Shown one piece after another: positions 42,358-51,129 of a stretch of 64,000 bases of DNA (its first letter is position 1; the number at the start of each line of letters is the position of its first letter). The notes under the pieces are model-generated. The model was not told where the DNA came from. It did no database searches and was given only the letters and a program-made list of their open reading frames with translations. Made by a program: the position numbers and the translations under genes. The DNA comes from Actinoplanes philippinensis (GTDB lineage: Bacteria > Actinomycetota > Actinomycetes > Mycobacteriales > Micromonosporaceae): NCBI RefSeq assembly GCF_900113015.1, contig NZ_FONV01000007.1, positions 487,868 to 551,867 of the forward strand, given 5' to 3'.

Positions 42358-42687
42358 TCAGAGGCCGTGCTCGGCGGCGAGCCGTTCGACGGTCGCCTTC
42401 GCGTCGGCGAGAGTGGCTCCGGTCTGATCGCGATACGCCTTGATGGCGTGGATCTTCCGCCCCTGCCGCAGGTGCTCGAGGATCTGGGGAAGCTCCGGCT
42501 CCGCGGCATCGATCCCGTGGTGCCGCAGCAGTGCGTCGAGTTTCCGCTCCACCCGCGCCAGCCGCTCGACGCTGCGGGCCCTGTCACGAGCGGCAGCCGC
42601 TTTCCCCTGCGCGAGCACAACGATGAATACGCCGAGCAATGCGACGACGGGTGCCAGAACCACCAGTGCCGGGACGAGGTCAGCCAT
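42358..42687 (-). CDS. Membrane protein with ribosomal L7/L12 C-terminal-like domain
   Basis: The 109-residue protein has one transmembrane helix at about 4-26, a coiled-coil-like stretch (34-55, ARSVERLARVERKLDALL), and a C-terminal segment KIHAIKAYRDQTGATLADAKATVE that matches the L7/L12 C-terminal domain (K-x-x-V-I-K-x-x-R-x-x-T-G-x-x-L-x-x-A-K). Such proteins occur in actinobacteria without known function. In L12 this surface binds translation factors. Start ATG 42687 is chosen because the helix follows at once. Confidence 0.7.
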   Translation of the reverse strand: MADLVPALVVLAPVVALLGVFIVVLAQGKAAAARDRARSVERLARVERKLDALLRHHGIDAAEPELPQILEHLRQGRKIHAIKAYRDQTGATLADAKATVERLAAEHGL

Positions 42688-42779
42688 GCCGCCCATCATC
42701 GTGGTCGTCCCCGCCGTCCGGGTGACGGGCATGGACGGTGCGCTGCCCGTTGGAAGCTTTCCACCGATAGGCTGCGCGG

Positions 42780-44282
42780 ATGGCGGATGAGGCCGTAGTG
42801 CGGGAGCTGCTCGCCGCGATACCGGTGGGCTGCACCTGGGTGGTTCCCGTCCGCGGGCCGGACGACACGATCGTGGATTTCCGGATCGGTGCGACGAGCG
42901 ACCAGATCCGTGATGTGTTCGGCCGGGGGACGCAACGAATCGACAGCCTTCTCGGCGAGCTGTATCCGCAGCTCGTCGGCAGCCCGCTGTGGAGCCTGTA
43001 CGTGGAGGTCATGACCACCGGCAAGCCCGGCCGGATGGACGAGTTCCGTTTCGAGGAGAGCCGCTCGGGGGTCATCGCCGAGTCCCGCTTCGAGATCAGC
43101 GTCTACCGGGTGCTCGGCGGGCTGCTGATCTGGTGGCAGCGGGTCGACGAGTATCAGCGCCGGCTGGAGCACACCGAGGCGCTGGGCATGCTCGGCTGGT
43201 CCGAGTACGACTTGACGACCGGCCGCACCGACTGGTCCCCCGGCATGTACCCGATCTTCGACCGCGATCCGGCGGACGGCCCGCTGCCGCGAACCGATCA
43301 GGCACGGGCAATGCTGCCGGAGGACCGGGGCATCGCGGAGGCGGCCTGGCAGACTCTGGACAGCGGCGCCACCTCCGACGTGACGGTCCGTTTCCGCACC
43401 GGCGAGCGGGTGAAGCATCTGCGGATCCTGTCCGACGTGGCCCGTGACGCGTCCGGCACGCCGGTGAAGATCTACGCGGTGGTGCAGGACGTGACGGCGC
43501 GGGTCGACTCCCGTACCGAGATCGAGTCGTTGAGCGACCGCCTGCGCACCCGGGAGATGACCGCTCTCGCCGAGCATCGCCTCGCCGCGCAGCTGCAGAA
43601 CATGATCCAGCCGGTGCCGCGGACCCCCTTCGTGCTCGCCGGGCTGGAGGCGATGGTCAGCTATCTGCCGGCGGAGAGCGCCGCACAGGTCGGCGGCGAC
43701 TGGTACCACGCGCAGACTCTGCCGGACGGTCTGGTCGCGCTCGCGATCGGTGACGTCGCCGGTCACGGTCTGGAGGCGGCCAGCGGCATGGCGCATCTGC
43801 GGTTCGCACTGGTGGCCTGGTTGTCGATCGGCATCCGCGAACCGGGCGAGCTGCTGCGCCACATGAACCGCCTGTGTGCCCAGCTCGGCATCACCGGCAC
43901 CGCGCTGGTGGCGATCTATGACCCGCGAACCCGGGAGCTCCCGTGGGCCCGGGCCGGCCACCTGCCGCCGCTGCTGGCTCGCGACGGCCTGGTCACCGAA
44001 CTCAGCCGCCCGCCGGGCCTGCTGCTCGGCGCCGAACCGGAGACCGACTTCCCGACGGCGACCACCGATCTCAAGCCGGACGACCTGCTCCTTTTCTACA
44101 CCGACGGCCTGATCGAACGCCGGGACGACGGCACCGACACCCGCTCCGCACAGATCCACGGCCACCTGGCGACGGTCTCCGCCATCCCCGGTGACAATCC
44201 GCTTCCCCGCATCCTTCATCTGCTGCACGCCCCCAGTCCCGACGACGACACCTGCACCCTCGCCGTCCACATCCGCGGTTGA
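42780..44282 (+). CDS. PAS-domain SpoIIE/RsbU-type protein phosphatase (PP2C)
   Basis: The 500-residue protein has two PAS-like regions (about 8-120 and 130-245, the second ending VYAVVQDVTARV) and a PP2C/SpoIIE phosphatase domain (about 285-500). Metal-binding aspartates lie in VGGDWYHA, AIGDVAGHG and LFYTDGLIE. Such phosphatases dephosphorylate STAS anti-anti-sigma factors. An RsbV/RsbW-like pair is encoded 6 kb away, a possible partner. No membrane segment is seen. It is convergent with the sensor kinase gene. Confidence 0.92.
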   Translation: MADEAVVRELLAAIPVGCTWVVPVRGPDDTIVDFRIGATSDQIRDVFGRGTQRIDSLLGELYPQLVGSPLWSLYVEVMTTGKPGRMDEFRFEESRSGVIAESRFEISVYRVLGGLLIWWQRVDEYQRRLEHTEALGMLGWSEYDLTTGRTDWSPGMYPIFDRDPADGPLPRTDQARAMLPEDRGIAEAAWQTLDSGATSDVTVRFRTGERVKHLRILSDVARDASGTPVKIYAVVQDVTARVDSRTEIESLSDRLRTREMTALAEHRLAAQLQNMIQPVPRTPFVLAGLEAMVSYLPAESAAQVGGDWYHAQTLPDGLVALAIGDVAGHGLEAASGMAHLRFALVAWLSIGIREPGELLRHMNRLCAQLGITGTALVAIYDPRTRELPWARAGHLPPLLARDGLVTELSRPPGLLLGAEPETDFPTATTDLKPDDLLLFYTDGLIERRDDGTDTRSAQIHGHLATVSAIPGDNPLPRILHLLHAPSPDDDTCTLAVHIRG

Positions 44283-44344
44283 GAACCGGCGTAACTGACC
44301 GGCCGTCTCCACCCGCACCATCGATCGCCCTGTCACCGCGACGT

Positions 44345-45712
44345 TCATGAACGGGCCTGCTCGGACGTGTCCACATCGGCCGCCTCCGACGGGCCACTCT
44401 GCTCCGCAGCCGGGTGTGACTCGTACGGCGCGACCGGGAAGTCGACGGTGACAACCAGCCCTCCGCCGGCTTTGGGGACCGCGGCAACCGAGGCCTGGTG
44501 AGCGTCGGCGATCGCCGCGACAATGGCCAGCCCAAGACCATGGCCACCATCCGGCACGCCGCTGCTCGACCCGCCGCTCTCGGAACCGGAGCCGATCGCA
44601 CCACCATCCCCGTCTATCGTCGCGCGGCCTCCCGGATCCCCGACGACTCGCGCAATGCCACACCGCTCACCATCACTCTCACTGCGGTCTCCCGGGTCCA
44701 CGCCCTGCCGGCCGACACCGACCCACTGACCGTTTCCGCTACTCGGCTCTCCCACGAACGGGCTGCTCTGGTGAGGGCTCAGGCGGTCGGGACCGAGACG
44801 CTGGAACGGCTGAAACAGGCGGCCGATCTTGGCGAGCGGAATCGTTTCGCCGGTGTTGCCGACCGACAGACGACCCGGCGCCGCAGTGGTGATTTCGACG
44901 GTCCCACCAGCAACGTTGTGGCGTACCGCATTCACGACCAGGTTGGAGATCAGGCTCGCGGCCAGGCGCGGATCCCCGGCGACGGTGACCGGCATGAGCT
45001 GGGCATGGAGCCGGATGCCGCGCGACTCCGCTTCCGCGGCGTGGTCGTTGACGACCTTTCGGGTCAGGTCGGCAAGGTCGATCTGCTCCCAGTGCTCGAT
45101 GCCCTGATGACCACACGCCAGCGTCAGCAGGGCGTCTATCAGGTCCTCCTGCTGCCGGCCGAGGTCGAGCAAATCCTGGCAGGCGGAGCGCAGAGTGTCG
45201 GCAGTGGCCTCCGGATCGGCGAGCGTGAGCTGTAGCAGGGTCCGCTGCACCGTCAGCGGCGTGCGCAGCTCGTGGGAGGCGTTCGCGATGAACTGCCGCT
45301 GCGCGGTGAACGACTCGTGGAGCCGTTTCCGCAGGCCCTCAAGGGTGTCGGCCAATTCGGTGAACTCGCGATAGGCAGCGGGCACGCGCAGGCTGCTGTC
45401 CAGCGTGTTGACGGACAGCGCCCGGGCCGAGGTGGTGATCACGTCGAGTGGACGCAAGGCCCGCCCGGCGATGAGCCAGCCCACCGCGAGCGATATCCCG
45501 GCGAGGGACACAAGGATGTAGACGGAATCACGCATCAGGTCGGGAAGGTTGGTCTCACTGACCGGCTCGGCAGCCTGGCCGGGAGCAGCGACGGTGCTCC
45601 GTGCGGTCAGCAGCGGAAGCAGCGCCGTGAGCACGACCAGGATCGCGCAGCAGACGAAGGTCAACGCGGCGTGCAACAGCGTGAGCCGGGTGCGCAACCG
45701 AGGGCGGCTCAC
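44345..45712 (-). CDS. Sensor histidine kinase with insertion in the ATP lid
   Basis: The 455-residue kinase has TM helices at about 11-36 and 64-83, a HAMP-like linker, HisKA with His147 in FIANASHELRTPLTV, and an ATPase domain with N-box LISNLVVNAVRHN and F-box RLFQPFQRLGPDRL. About 75 residues of Gly/Ser/Asp-rich sequence (about 312-388) then separate the F-box from the G2 motif HGLGLAIVAAIADAH, where a short lid is normal. The GTG start overlaps the stop of the response-regulator gene (GTGA). It is the paralogue of the kinase at 36552 and faces an ABC exporter operon on the other strand. Confidence 0.9.
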   Translation of the reverse strand: MSRPRLRTRLTLLHAALTFVCCAILVVLTALLPLLTARSTVAAPGQAAEPVSETNLPDLMRDSVYILVSLAGISLAVGWLIAGRALRPLDVITTSARALSVNTLDSSLRVPAAYREFTELADTLEGLRKRLHESFTAQRQFIANASHELRTPLTVQRTLLQLTLADPEATADTLRSACQDLLDLGRQQEDLIDALLTLACGHQGIEHWEQIDLADLTRKVVNDHAAEAESRGIRLHAQLMPVTVAGDPRLAASLISNLVVNAVRHNVAGGTVEITTAAPGRLSVGNTGETIPLAKIGRLFQPFQRLGPDRLSPHQSSPFVGEPSSGNGQWVGVGRQGVDPGDRSESDGERCGIARVVGDPGGRATIDGDGGAIGSGSESGGSSSGVPDGGHGLGLAIVAAIADAHQASVAAVPKAGGGLVVTVDFPVAPYESHPAAEQSGPSEAADVDTSEQARS

Positions 45713-46371
45713 GACTCACCGATCCGGTATCCGCCCTCGCGGACGGTCTGAATCGCCGCCGGCGGCCCGAGCTTGAGGCGCAGGCGGGCCATGGTGGTCT
45801 TCACCGTGGTGGTGAACGGGTCCGTCGCCTCGTCCCACACTCTCTCCAGCAGCTCCTCGGCGGAGACCACCCGGCCGTCGGCGGCGAGAAGGCACTCCAG
45901 GACCGCGAACTCCTTGGGGCTGAGGTCGAGCCGGCGCCCGGCACGCGACGCCACCCGGTTGCCGCGATCGAGCACGATGTCTCCGTTGTCGAGCACCGGC
46001 GGCGACACCGGGCCGCTGCGCCGGGCCAACGCCCGCACCCGTGCGACGAGCTCGGCGAAGTCGAACGGTTTCGGCAGGTAGTCGTCGGCGCCCATGCCGA
46101 GGCCCTCGACCCGGTCACGGATGGCGCCGGCCGCGGTGAGCATCAGCACTCGGGCGCCGGACCCGTCAGCGACGATCCGGCGGCACACGTCGTCGCCGTG
46201 CACACCTGGCAGGTCACGGTCGAGAACCACGACGTCGTAGCGGGTGACAGCGGTCCGCTCCAGCGCGGAGCCACCGTCGAACGCCGAGTCGACGGCCATG
46301 GCCTCACGGCGCAGACCAGCGGCGATCAACGCATTCAGCTTCTGATGATCCTCGACGACCAGCACCCTCAT
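45709..46371 (-). CDS. OmpR-family response regulator
   Basis: The 220-residue regulator has receiver Asp51 (VVVLDRDLPGVHGD), LPKPF near 100, and a winged-helix domain (about 130-217, LSPKEFAVLECLLAADGRVVSAEELLERVW). It is first in a two-gene operon with the kinase downstream. It is divergent from the ABC exporter operon beginning 88 bp away, a typical target. ATG 46371 is preceded by no strong Shine-Dalgarno; the earlier in-frame starts lead into sequence of the exporter promoter. Confidence 0.94.
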   Translation of the reverse strand: MRVLVVEDHQKLNALIAAGLRREAMAVDSAFDGGSALERTAVTRYDVVVLDRDLPGVHGDDVCRRIVADGSGARVLMLTAAGAIRDRVEGLGMGADDYLPKPFDFAELVARVRALARRSGPVSPPVLDNGDIVLDRGNRVASRAGRRLDLSPKEFAVLECLLAADGRVVSAEELLERVWDEATDPFTTTVKTTMARLRLKLGPPAAIQTVREGGYRIGES

Positions 46372-46458
46372 GGCGTCCACAATGCCAGGACACAGGTGAC
46401 AGGACGGTGCCAGCGGAACGCACCTTGCTGGCACCGCCCCGGGCGTAGAACATCCGGC

Positions 46459-47376
46459 ATGACCGATACCACGATCGAGGTCGCCGGCCTGCGGAAGCGA
46501 TACGGTCCGGCCACCGCCCTGGACGGGATGACGTTCACGGCGGGGCCCGGGCTCGTCACGGGCTTCGTCGGCCCCAACGGCGCGGGCAAGTCCACCACCA
46601 TGCGGATCGTTCTGGGGCTGCATGCCGCCGACGCGGGGCAGGCTCTGGTCGGCCGCCGGCCGTACCGTTCGCTGGCCCGTCCGCTGATGCATCTCGGCGC
46701 GCTGTTGGATGCTTCCGCCCTGCATCCGGCACGCAGCGGGCGCAACCATCTGTTGTGGCTGGCGCAGTCGCAGGGGCTGGGCAGCCGGCGGGTCGGCGAG
46801 GTCATGGAGATGGTCGGCCTGGGCCCGGCAGCGCGACGACCGGCCGGCGGTTATTCGCTCGGCATGAGACAACGGCTCGGCATCGCGGCCGCACTGCTCG
46901 GCGATCCACCGGCGATCATGCTGGACGAGCCGTTCAACGGCATGGATCCGGAGGGCGTCGTGTGGTTGCGCGGCTTCCTGCGGGCATTGGCCGCCGAGGG
47001 CCGGTCCGTGCTGGTGTCCAGCCATCTGATGAGCGAGCTGCAAGGGATGGCCGATCACCTGGTGGTGGCCGGGCGGGGCCGGGTGATCGCCGACAGCGGC
47101 GTCGCCGAGCTGATCGCGGCCGCTTCCGGTGACAGGCTGCGCGTGCGGACCGGGAGATCTGCGCCGGTCACCGCAGCGCTGGCCGCCGCGGGTGGCCAGG
47201 TGGTCCAGGAGGGCGAGGACCTCTTGGTGGTACGAGGCCTGCCCGCTGATCAGGCAGTCGCGGTGCTGACCGCCGCCGCCCTGCCTTTCTCCGAGCTCGC
47301 TCCGCACCGGGCTTCTCTCGAGGAGGCGTATCTCGAGTTGACCAGGGACGCCGTAGACTACCGGGCGGCGTCATGA
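46459..47376 (+). CDS. ABC transporter ATP-binding protein (ABC-2/bacitracin-type exporter)
   Basis: The 305-residue ATPase has Walker A VGPNGAGKSTTMR (about 37-48), signature YSLGMRQRLGIAAALLG, Walker B AIMLDEPFNGMDPEG, and switch VSSHLMSEL. Its C-terminal extension (about 220-305) resembles the BcrA/DrrA type. The stop overlaps the permease start by four bases (ATGA). With the two ABC-2-like permeases it would export a drug, lipid or peptide; the substrate is unknown. ATG 46459 is preceded by weak ACATCCGGC. Confidence 0.94.
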   Translation: MTDTTIEVAGLRKRYGPATALDGMTFTAGPGLVTGFVGPNGAGKSTTMRIVLGLHAADAGQALVGRRPYRSLARPLMHLGALLDASALHPARSGRNHLLWLAQSQGLGSRRVGEVMEMVGLGPAARRPAGGYSLGMRQRLGIAAALLGDPPAIMLDEPFNGMDPEGVVWLRGFLRALAAEGRSVLVSSHLMSELQGMADHLVVAGRGRVIADSGVAELIAAASGDRLRVRTGRSAPVTAALAAAGGQVVQEGEDLLVVRGLPADQAVAVLTAAALPFSELAPHRASLEEAYLELTRDAVDYRAAS

Positions 47377-49043
47377 GCCTGCTGCGAGCGGAGTGGACGA
47401 AGTTCCGGTCAGTGCGCGGCTGGGTCCTGTCCAGCGTGGCCGCGGTCCTGATGATCCTGCTGTTCCCGGTGACGGGGCTGAGCGGCGGTGCGCCTGAGGA
47501 GACCGCGGAGGTTCCCACCGGGCCGGATGGGGAGCCGGTCGCCTCCGCCTACTACTTCGTGCGGCGCACACTCTCCGGCAACGGGCAGCTCACGGTCGAG
47601 GTCACCGGCCTGTCGACGCTGCGAGGAACACCATGGGCGAAAGCCGGCCTCCTGATCACGACATCGCCTGAGCCGGGCGCGCGATATGCCGCGGTCATGA
47701 TCACCCGTGACCACGGTGTGCGTATGCAGCACGACTACCTTCATGATCGGCCCGGTCCCGCAGGGGGGACCCACTGGCTTCGGCTGACCCGGTCCGGCGC
47801 CGTGGTCACCGGCGAGGCGTCTGCCGACGGCACCCACTGGAGCATCGTTGACACCGTCCGGCTGCCGGAGCTGGCCACCACCGTCGAAGCCGGATTGTTC
47901 GTGGCCGCTCCCCCACGGGCCGAAGGTCTGGGAACGGCCACCGACGTGGCGACCGCGACCTTCACCAACGTGGTGTCAACCGGCCGCTGGGCCACCGTCC
48001 AGCCCGATGGAGACCCTCGCGAGGCCGGCGGATCGCCCTCGGACGATGGTGACGAATCCGCTCCGCGAGTTGACGGCGGTGCCGCCCCGGACGGCAGCGG
48101 CGACCGAGGCACGGACACCAAGGGCGGCACCATCACCAGCAGTGCCGGCGAGACAGGCACGTCTGCCGGTGGCGCCGGTTCGGACTCCGAGGGCGACAGG
48201 CGTGACGCGGGCGCCGGCAGAAAGGCGCGAGCGGTGGCCGACGGCTGGACCGGGGAGCAGGTGGGCGCCGAGACCGCCGGATTCGGTGGTTATCCGCCGG
48301 GCATGTCGGGTGGGTTCACGCTGGCCGGGCACGAGTTCACGGTGACCGGAACGGGAGACCTGGGCCCGGCGGTTCGTAGCGAGATGCCGTTCGGCGCGAC
48401 GATCGGTGAGCTGCTGGCCGGAACGTTCCCGGCGATGGTCGTGATCGTCGTGGCGGCCACGCTGATGTGGACGACCGAATACCGGTACGGCCTGATCCGC
48501 AGCACGCTGGCGGTCGGCCCGCACCGGGTCAGAGTGCTCGCGGCCAAGGCGGCCGTGTTCGGTGGCGTCACCTTCGTCACCACGCTTGCCGCTACCGCCG
48601 TGGCGATACCGGTGTGGTCGTCACTGGCACGTGGGCTGAGCGTCTATCTGTTCCCGGCCGGGACGGAGGTGCTGTTCAGGGTCGCGGCCGGCACCGCCGC
48701 CGTGCTCGCCGGAGTCGGCGTGCTGGCCTTGGGCGCCGGTGTCATATTGCGGCGCAGCGCCACCGCGGTCACCGCTGTCGTCACGGTCACCGTCCTGCCT
48801 TACCTTCTGGCGCTGATCCCGTTCGTGCCGGGGCCTATGGCGCAGTGGCTGACCCGAGTGACGCCGGCCGCCGCGATGGCGGTGCAACAGACCCTAATCC
48901 GGTATCCGCAGGTCGACAGCGTGTACACGCCCACCAACGGCTACTACCCGCTGTCGCCATGGGGCGGTCTGACAGTCCTGGGCGCCTGGACGGTGGTCGT
49001 CCTGGCCGTGGCCGCTGTCCTTCTGCGCCGGAGAGACGCGTGA
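47373..49043 (+). CDS. ABC-2-type permease with extracytoplasmic beta-sandwich-like domain
   Basis: The 556-residue protein begins like ABC-2 permeases (MSLLRAEWTKFRSVRGWVLSS, helix about 17-36). Between the first and second helices lies a large outside region: residues about 65-205 look like a concanavalin/beta-sandwich module (AKAGLLITT, YAAVMITRDHGVRMQHDYLHD, HWLRLTRSGAVVTGEASADGTHW). A Gly/Ser/Asp-rich linker follows (about 205-300). Four to five helices at about 330-555 complete the permease, with EYRYGLIRSTLAVGPHR as coupling helix. The outside domain may bind carbohydrate or cell-wall ligand. Confidence 0.85.
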   Translation: MSLLRAEWTKFRSVRGWVLSSVAAVLMILLFPVTGLSGGAPEETAEVPTGPDGEPVASAYYFVRRTLSGNGQLTVEVTGLSTLRGTPWAKAGLLITTSPEPGARYAAVMITRDHGVRMQHDYLHDRPGPAGGTHWLRLTRSGAVVTGEASADGTHWSIVDTVRLPELATTVEAGLFVAAPPRAEGLGTATDVATATFTNVVSTGRWATVQPDGDPREAGGSPSDDGDESAPRVDGGAAPDGSGDRGTDTKGGTITSSAGETGTSAGGAGSDSEGDRRDAGAGRKARAVADGWTGEQVGAETAGFGGYPPGMSGGFTLAGHEFTVTGTGDLGPAVRSEMPFGATIGELLAGTFPAMVVIVVAATLMWTTEYRYGLIRSTLAVGPHRVRVLAAKAAVFGGVTFVTTLAATAVAIPVWSSLARGLSVYLFPAGTEVLFRVAAGTAAVLAGVGVLALGAGVILRRSATAVTAVVTVTVLPYLLALIPFVPGPMAQWLTRVTPAAAMAVQQTLIRYPQVDSVYTPTNGYYPLSPWGGLTVLGAWTVVVLAVAAVLLRRRDA

Positions 49044-49398
49044 ACCCGCCGTGCTGCGCCAGAGACGCACCATCGCGCCGCCGCACCGGGCAGGACGGAC
49101 GCAGGAACCTCATCGCGCCAAAGAGACGCATGAACCCCACCGACGCGCCAAAGAGACGCATGAATCCCACCGAGGTGTGCCGGCAACAAAGCACGGCCAC
49201 CGCATTCCGCGAGATGCGGGACTGGAACGGCCAGCCGGGCTTTGCACCGCAGACAAGGCCGGCATGGCGAAGCAACCGGGCGTCTCGGGAGGGTGCCTCG
49301 TCGGAGCGGCAGGGCACACGTTTCAGCGCCGCTCTGCGGAGCCGGTCCTGGGAGACGCACGACGACGCCATCGCGGTGTGGCGGAGAAAGGACAAGGT
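49044..49398. other. Spacer with decayed copies of the upstream gene's 3' end
   Basis: The last codons of the permease gene and what follows (GCGCCGGAGAGACGCGTGAACCC) recur three more times in weaker form, best as GCGCCAAAGAGACGCATGAA at about 49115 and 49146. The rest of the 355-bp gap shows no supported gene. A good AAAGGA ribosome-binding site ends it before the next permease. Confidence 0.6.
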
Positions 49399-50133
49399 AT
49401 GAACGCCACCATGGTGCGTCAGGGGGCGCAGGTGAACGCTAGTGCCGTCCTGGCCGAGTGGACGAAACTGCGCACGACGCCGGGACCGGGCTGGTTGCTC
49501 CTGGCGACCGTGGCCGTCACCGTGGCGCTCGGTTCGGCGGTCTGCGTCGACGGCTGTGATGTTCCGCGGATCGCCCTCAGCGGCGTCTATCTGGGGCAGG
49601 CCACCGTTGCGGTGCTGGGTGTGCTCGTCGTGGGTGCCGAGTTCAGTTGTGGGCTGATCCGCACCACGCTGGCGGCCGTGCCCGGCCGCGCGGTGATGCT
49701 GGCTGCGAAGGCACTGGTGCTGGCCGTTCCGGTAGCCATCGCGGCGGCTGTCGCGGTCGGCGTCTGTCTGGCGCGATTGCCGACTCACGACGGCCCCGTG
49801 TTGCGGGCGGCGTTGGGCACGACCGTATATCTGGTGCTGATCGCGGTGATGAGTGTCGGTGTCGCCGCGGTCGTGCGCGACTCAGGGGCCGCTGTCGGGA
49901 CCGTGCTCGGTCTGCTCTACCTGCCGCCGATCCTGGTGCGAGCGGTGTCGGGTTCCGAGCTGCGCGAGTTCGTCGAGAGGGTGTCGCCGATGAGCGCCGG
50001 CCTGGCCGTCCAGGCCACCACGGATCTGGATCGGCTACCGATCGGTCCATGGGCCGGCCTCGGGGTGCTCGCCTGCTGGGCGGCCGCGGCGCTACTCGCC
50101 GGTTTCCTGGCTCTCCGTCTGCGCGACACGTGA
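49399..50133 (+). CDS. ABC-2-type permease, second subunit
   Basis: The 244-residue membrane protein has about six hydrophobic helices and starts LAEWTKLRTTPGPGWLLLATVAV, like the first permease. The internal motif EFSCGLIRTTLAAVPGR is the same coupling helix type. ATG 49399 is preceded by AAAGGA. It is the third gene of the exporter cluster although a 355-bp spacer intervenes. It probably forms a heterodimer with the larger permease. Confidence 0.88.
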   Translation: MNATMVRQGAQVNASAVLAEWTKLRTTPGPGWLLLATVAVTVALGSAVCVDGCDVPRIALSGVYLGQATVAVLGVLVVGAEFSCGLIRTTLAAVPGRAVMLAAKALVLAVPVAIAAAVAVGVCLARLPTHDGPVLRAALGTTVYLVLIAVMSVGVAAVVRDSGAAVGTVLGLLYLPPILVRAVSGSELREFVERVSPMSAGLAVQATTDLDRLPIGPWAGLGVLACWAAAALLAGFLALRLRDT

Positions 50134-50345
50134 AATGTGGCCAGCTCATGAAAGACCCGGGCCGCCCCAGGCGCAGGCCGGCCTGCCAGGAACGGCGGTC
50201 CGGGCGGGGACGGCTAACGCCAGGACGCCTGCCGCGATCAGTCCCCGGCGGGATCGTGATGAGGACATGGGGGGGTTTTCGCATGGGGATGCGAGGGAGG
50301 GACATCCGTGTAGATGCGGCGCCGGCCCGGGCGAGTGCAGAAATT

Positions 50346-50735
50346 TCAGAGATTCAGGCAGATCCGTACGAGTGTGCCGCCGGGCACCGCCGCGGTGTAG
50401 ACGGCGTCGCAGACCCGTTCGACGATGGCGAGCCCACGGCCCCGGATCGCTTCGGCAGCCGGCATGGCTCGGCCGAAAGGGCGGGCCGGACCCTGGTCGA
50501 CGACGTCGCAGACCAGTCGGCCCGCCTCCGCCCAGACCCGGATGTGGCCTCCGCCGCTGGTGTGCTGGAGCGTGTTGGTGGTGAGCTCGCTGACCGCGAG
50601 GGTGAGCACCTCGATGCGGGTCTCCGGCAGGCCGAGAGCGAGGGCGCGCTCGGTGACGAAGGCGCGGACGCGGCGCAGGTCGTCGGGGACCTCGTAGAAC
50701 ATGCCGTCGACGGCCTCGGCGGAGAGGTCAGACAT
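50346..50735 (-). CDS. RsbW-like anti-sigma factor/ATP-binding regulator
   Basis: The 129-residue protein is a single HATPase_c domain of the serine-kinase anti-sigma type: N-box SELTTNTLQHTSG (about 49-61), DVVDQG and G-box IRGRGLAIVERVCD. Such proteins bind a sigma factor or phosphorylate a STAS partner. It overlaps the upstream STAS gene by 8 bp, so the two are coupled and likely interact. No sigma factor gene is adjacent. Confidence 0.88.
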   Translation of the reverse strand: MSDLSAEAVDGMFYEVPDDLRRVRAFVTERALALGLPETRIEVLTLAVSELTTNTLQHTSGGGHIRVWAEAGRLVCDVVDQGPARPFGRAMPAAEAIRGRGLAIVERVCDAVYTAAVPGGTLVRICLNL

Positions 50736-51057
50736 GGCGGCGCTCTTCGGCCGGGGCGCGCAGCAGGGTGTCGAGGCCGGTGATCTCGAGGACCGAGGCG
50801 ACCGGGCCGGCCGCGTTGATCACGTAGACGTGCCCGCCGGTCTGCTTGGCCGCGTGGTGGGCGGTGACCAGGCTGTGCAGGCCGCTGGAGTCGAGGAAGG
50901 TGAGCTGGGCCAGGTCGACGAAGACAGCCTGGGCACGGTGCACGGCGTCGAGCAGGACGGCGGTCAGGTGCTCGCGGGCCGACAGGTCGCACTCACCGGC
51001 GAGGGACACGGTGATCCGGCCGCCCACGGCGGTCGTCCTCGCCTCGAAGTTCGCCAT
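50728..51057 (-). CDS. STAS-domain anti-anti-sigma factor (RsbV/SpoIIAA-like)
   Basis: The 109-residue protein is a STAS domain with the phosphorylation motif LTFLDSSGLHSLV (Ser57-Ser58 region). Its partner kinase is encoded right downstream. The PP2C phosphatase at 42780-44282 could reverse the phosphorylation. ATG 51057 has AAGGG about 10 bases upstream; longer in-frame starts run into the repeat array and are rejected. Confidence 0.9.
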   Translation of the reverse strand: MANFEARTTAVGGRITVSLAGECDLSAREHLTAVLLDAVHRAQAVFVDLAQLTFLDSSGLHSLVTAHHAAKQTGGHVYVINAAGPVASVLEITGLDTLLRAPAEERRHV

Positions 51058-51129
51058 CGATCGCCGTGCCCTTCCCGGCGGCCGCCCGCCTGCCCCGGCC
51101 ATCATGTCATCCTTGCCACGAAATCGGTG

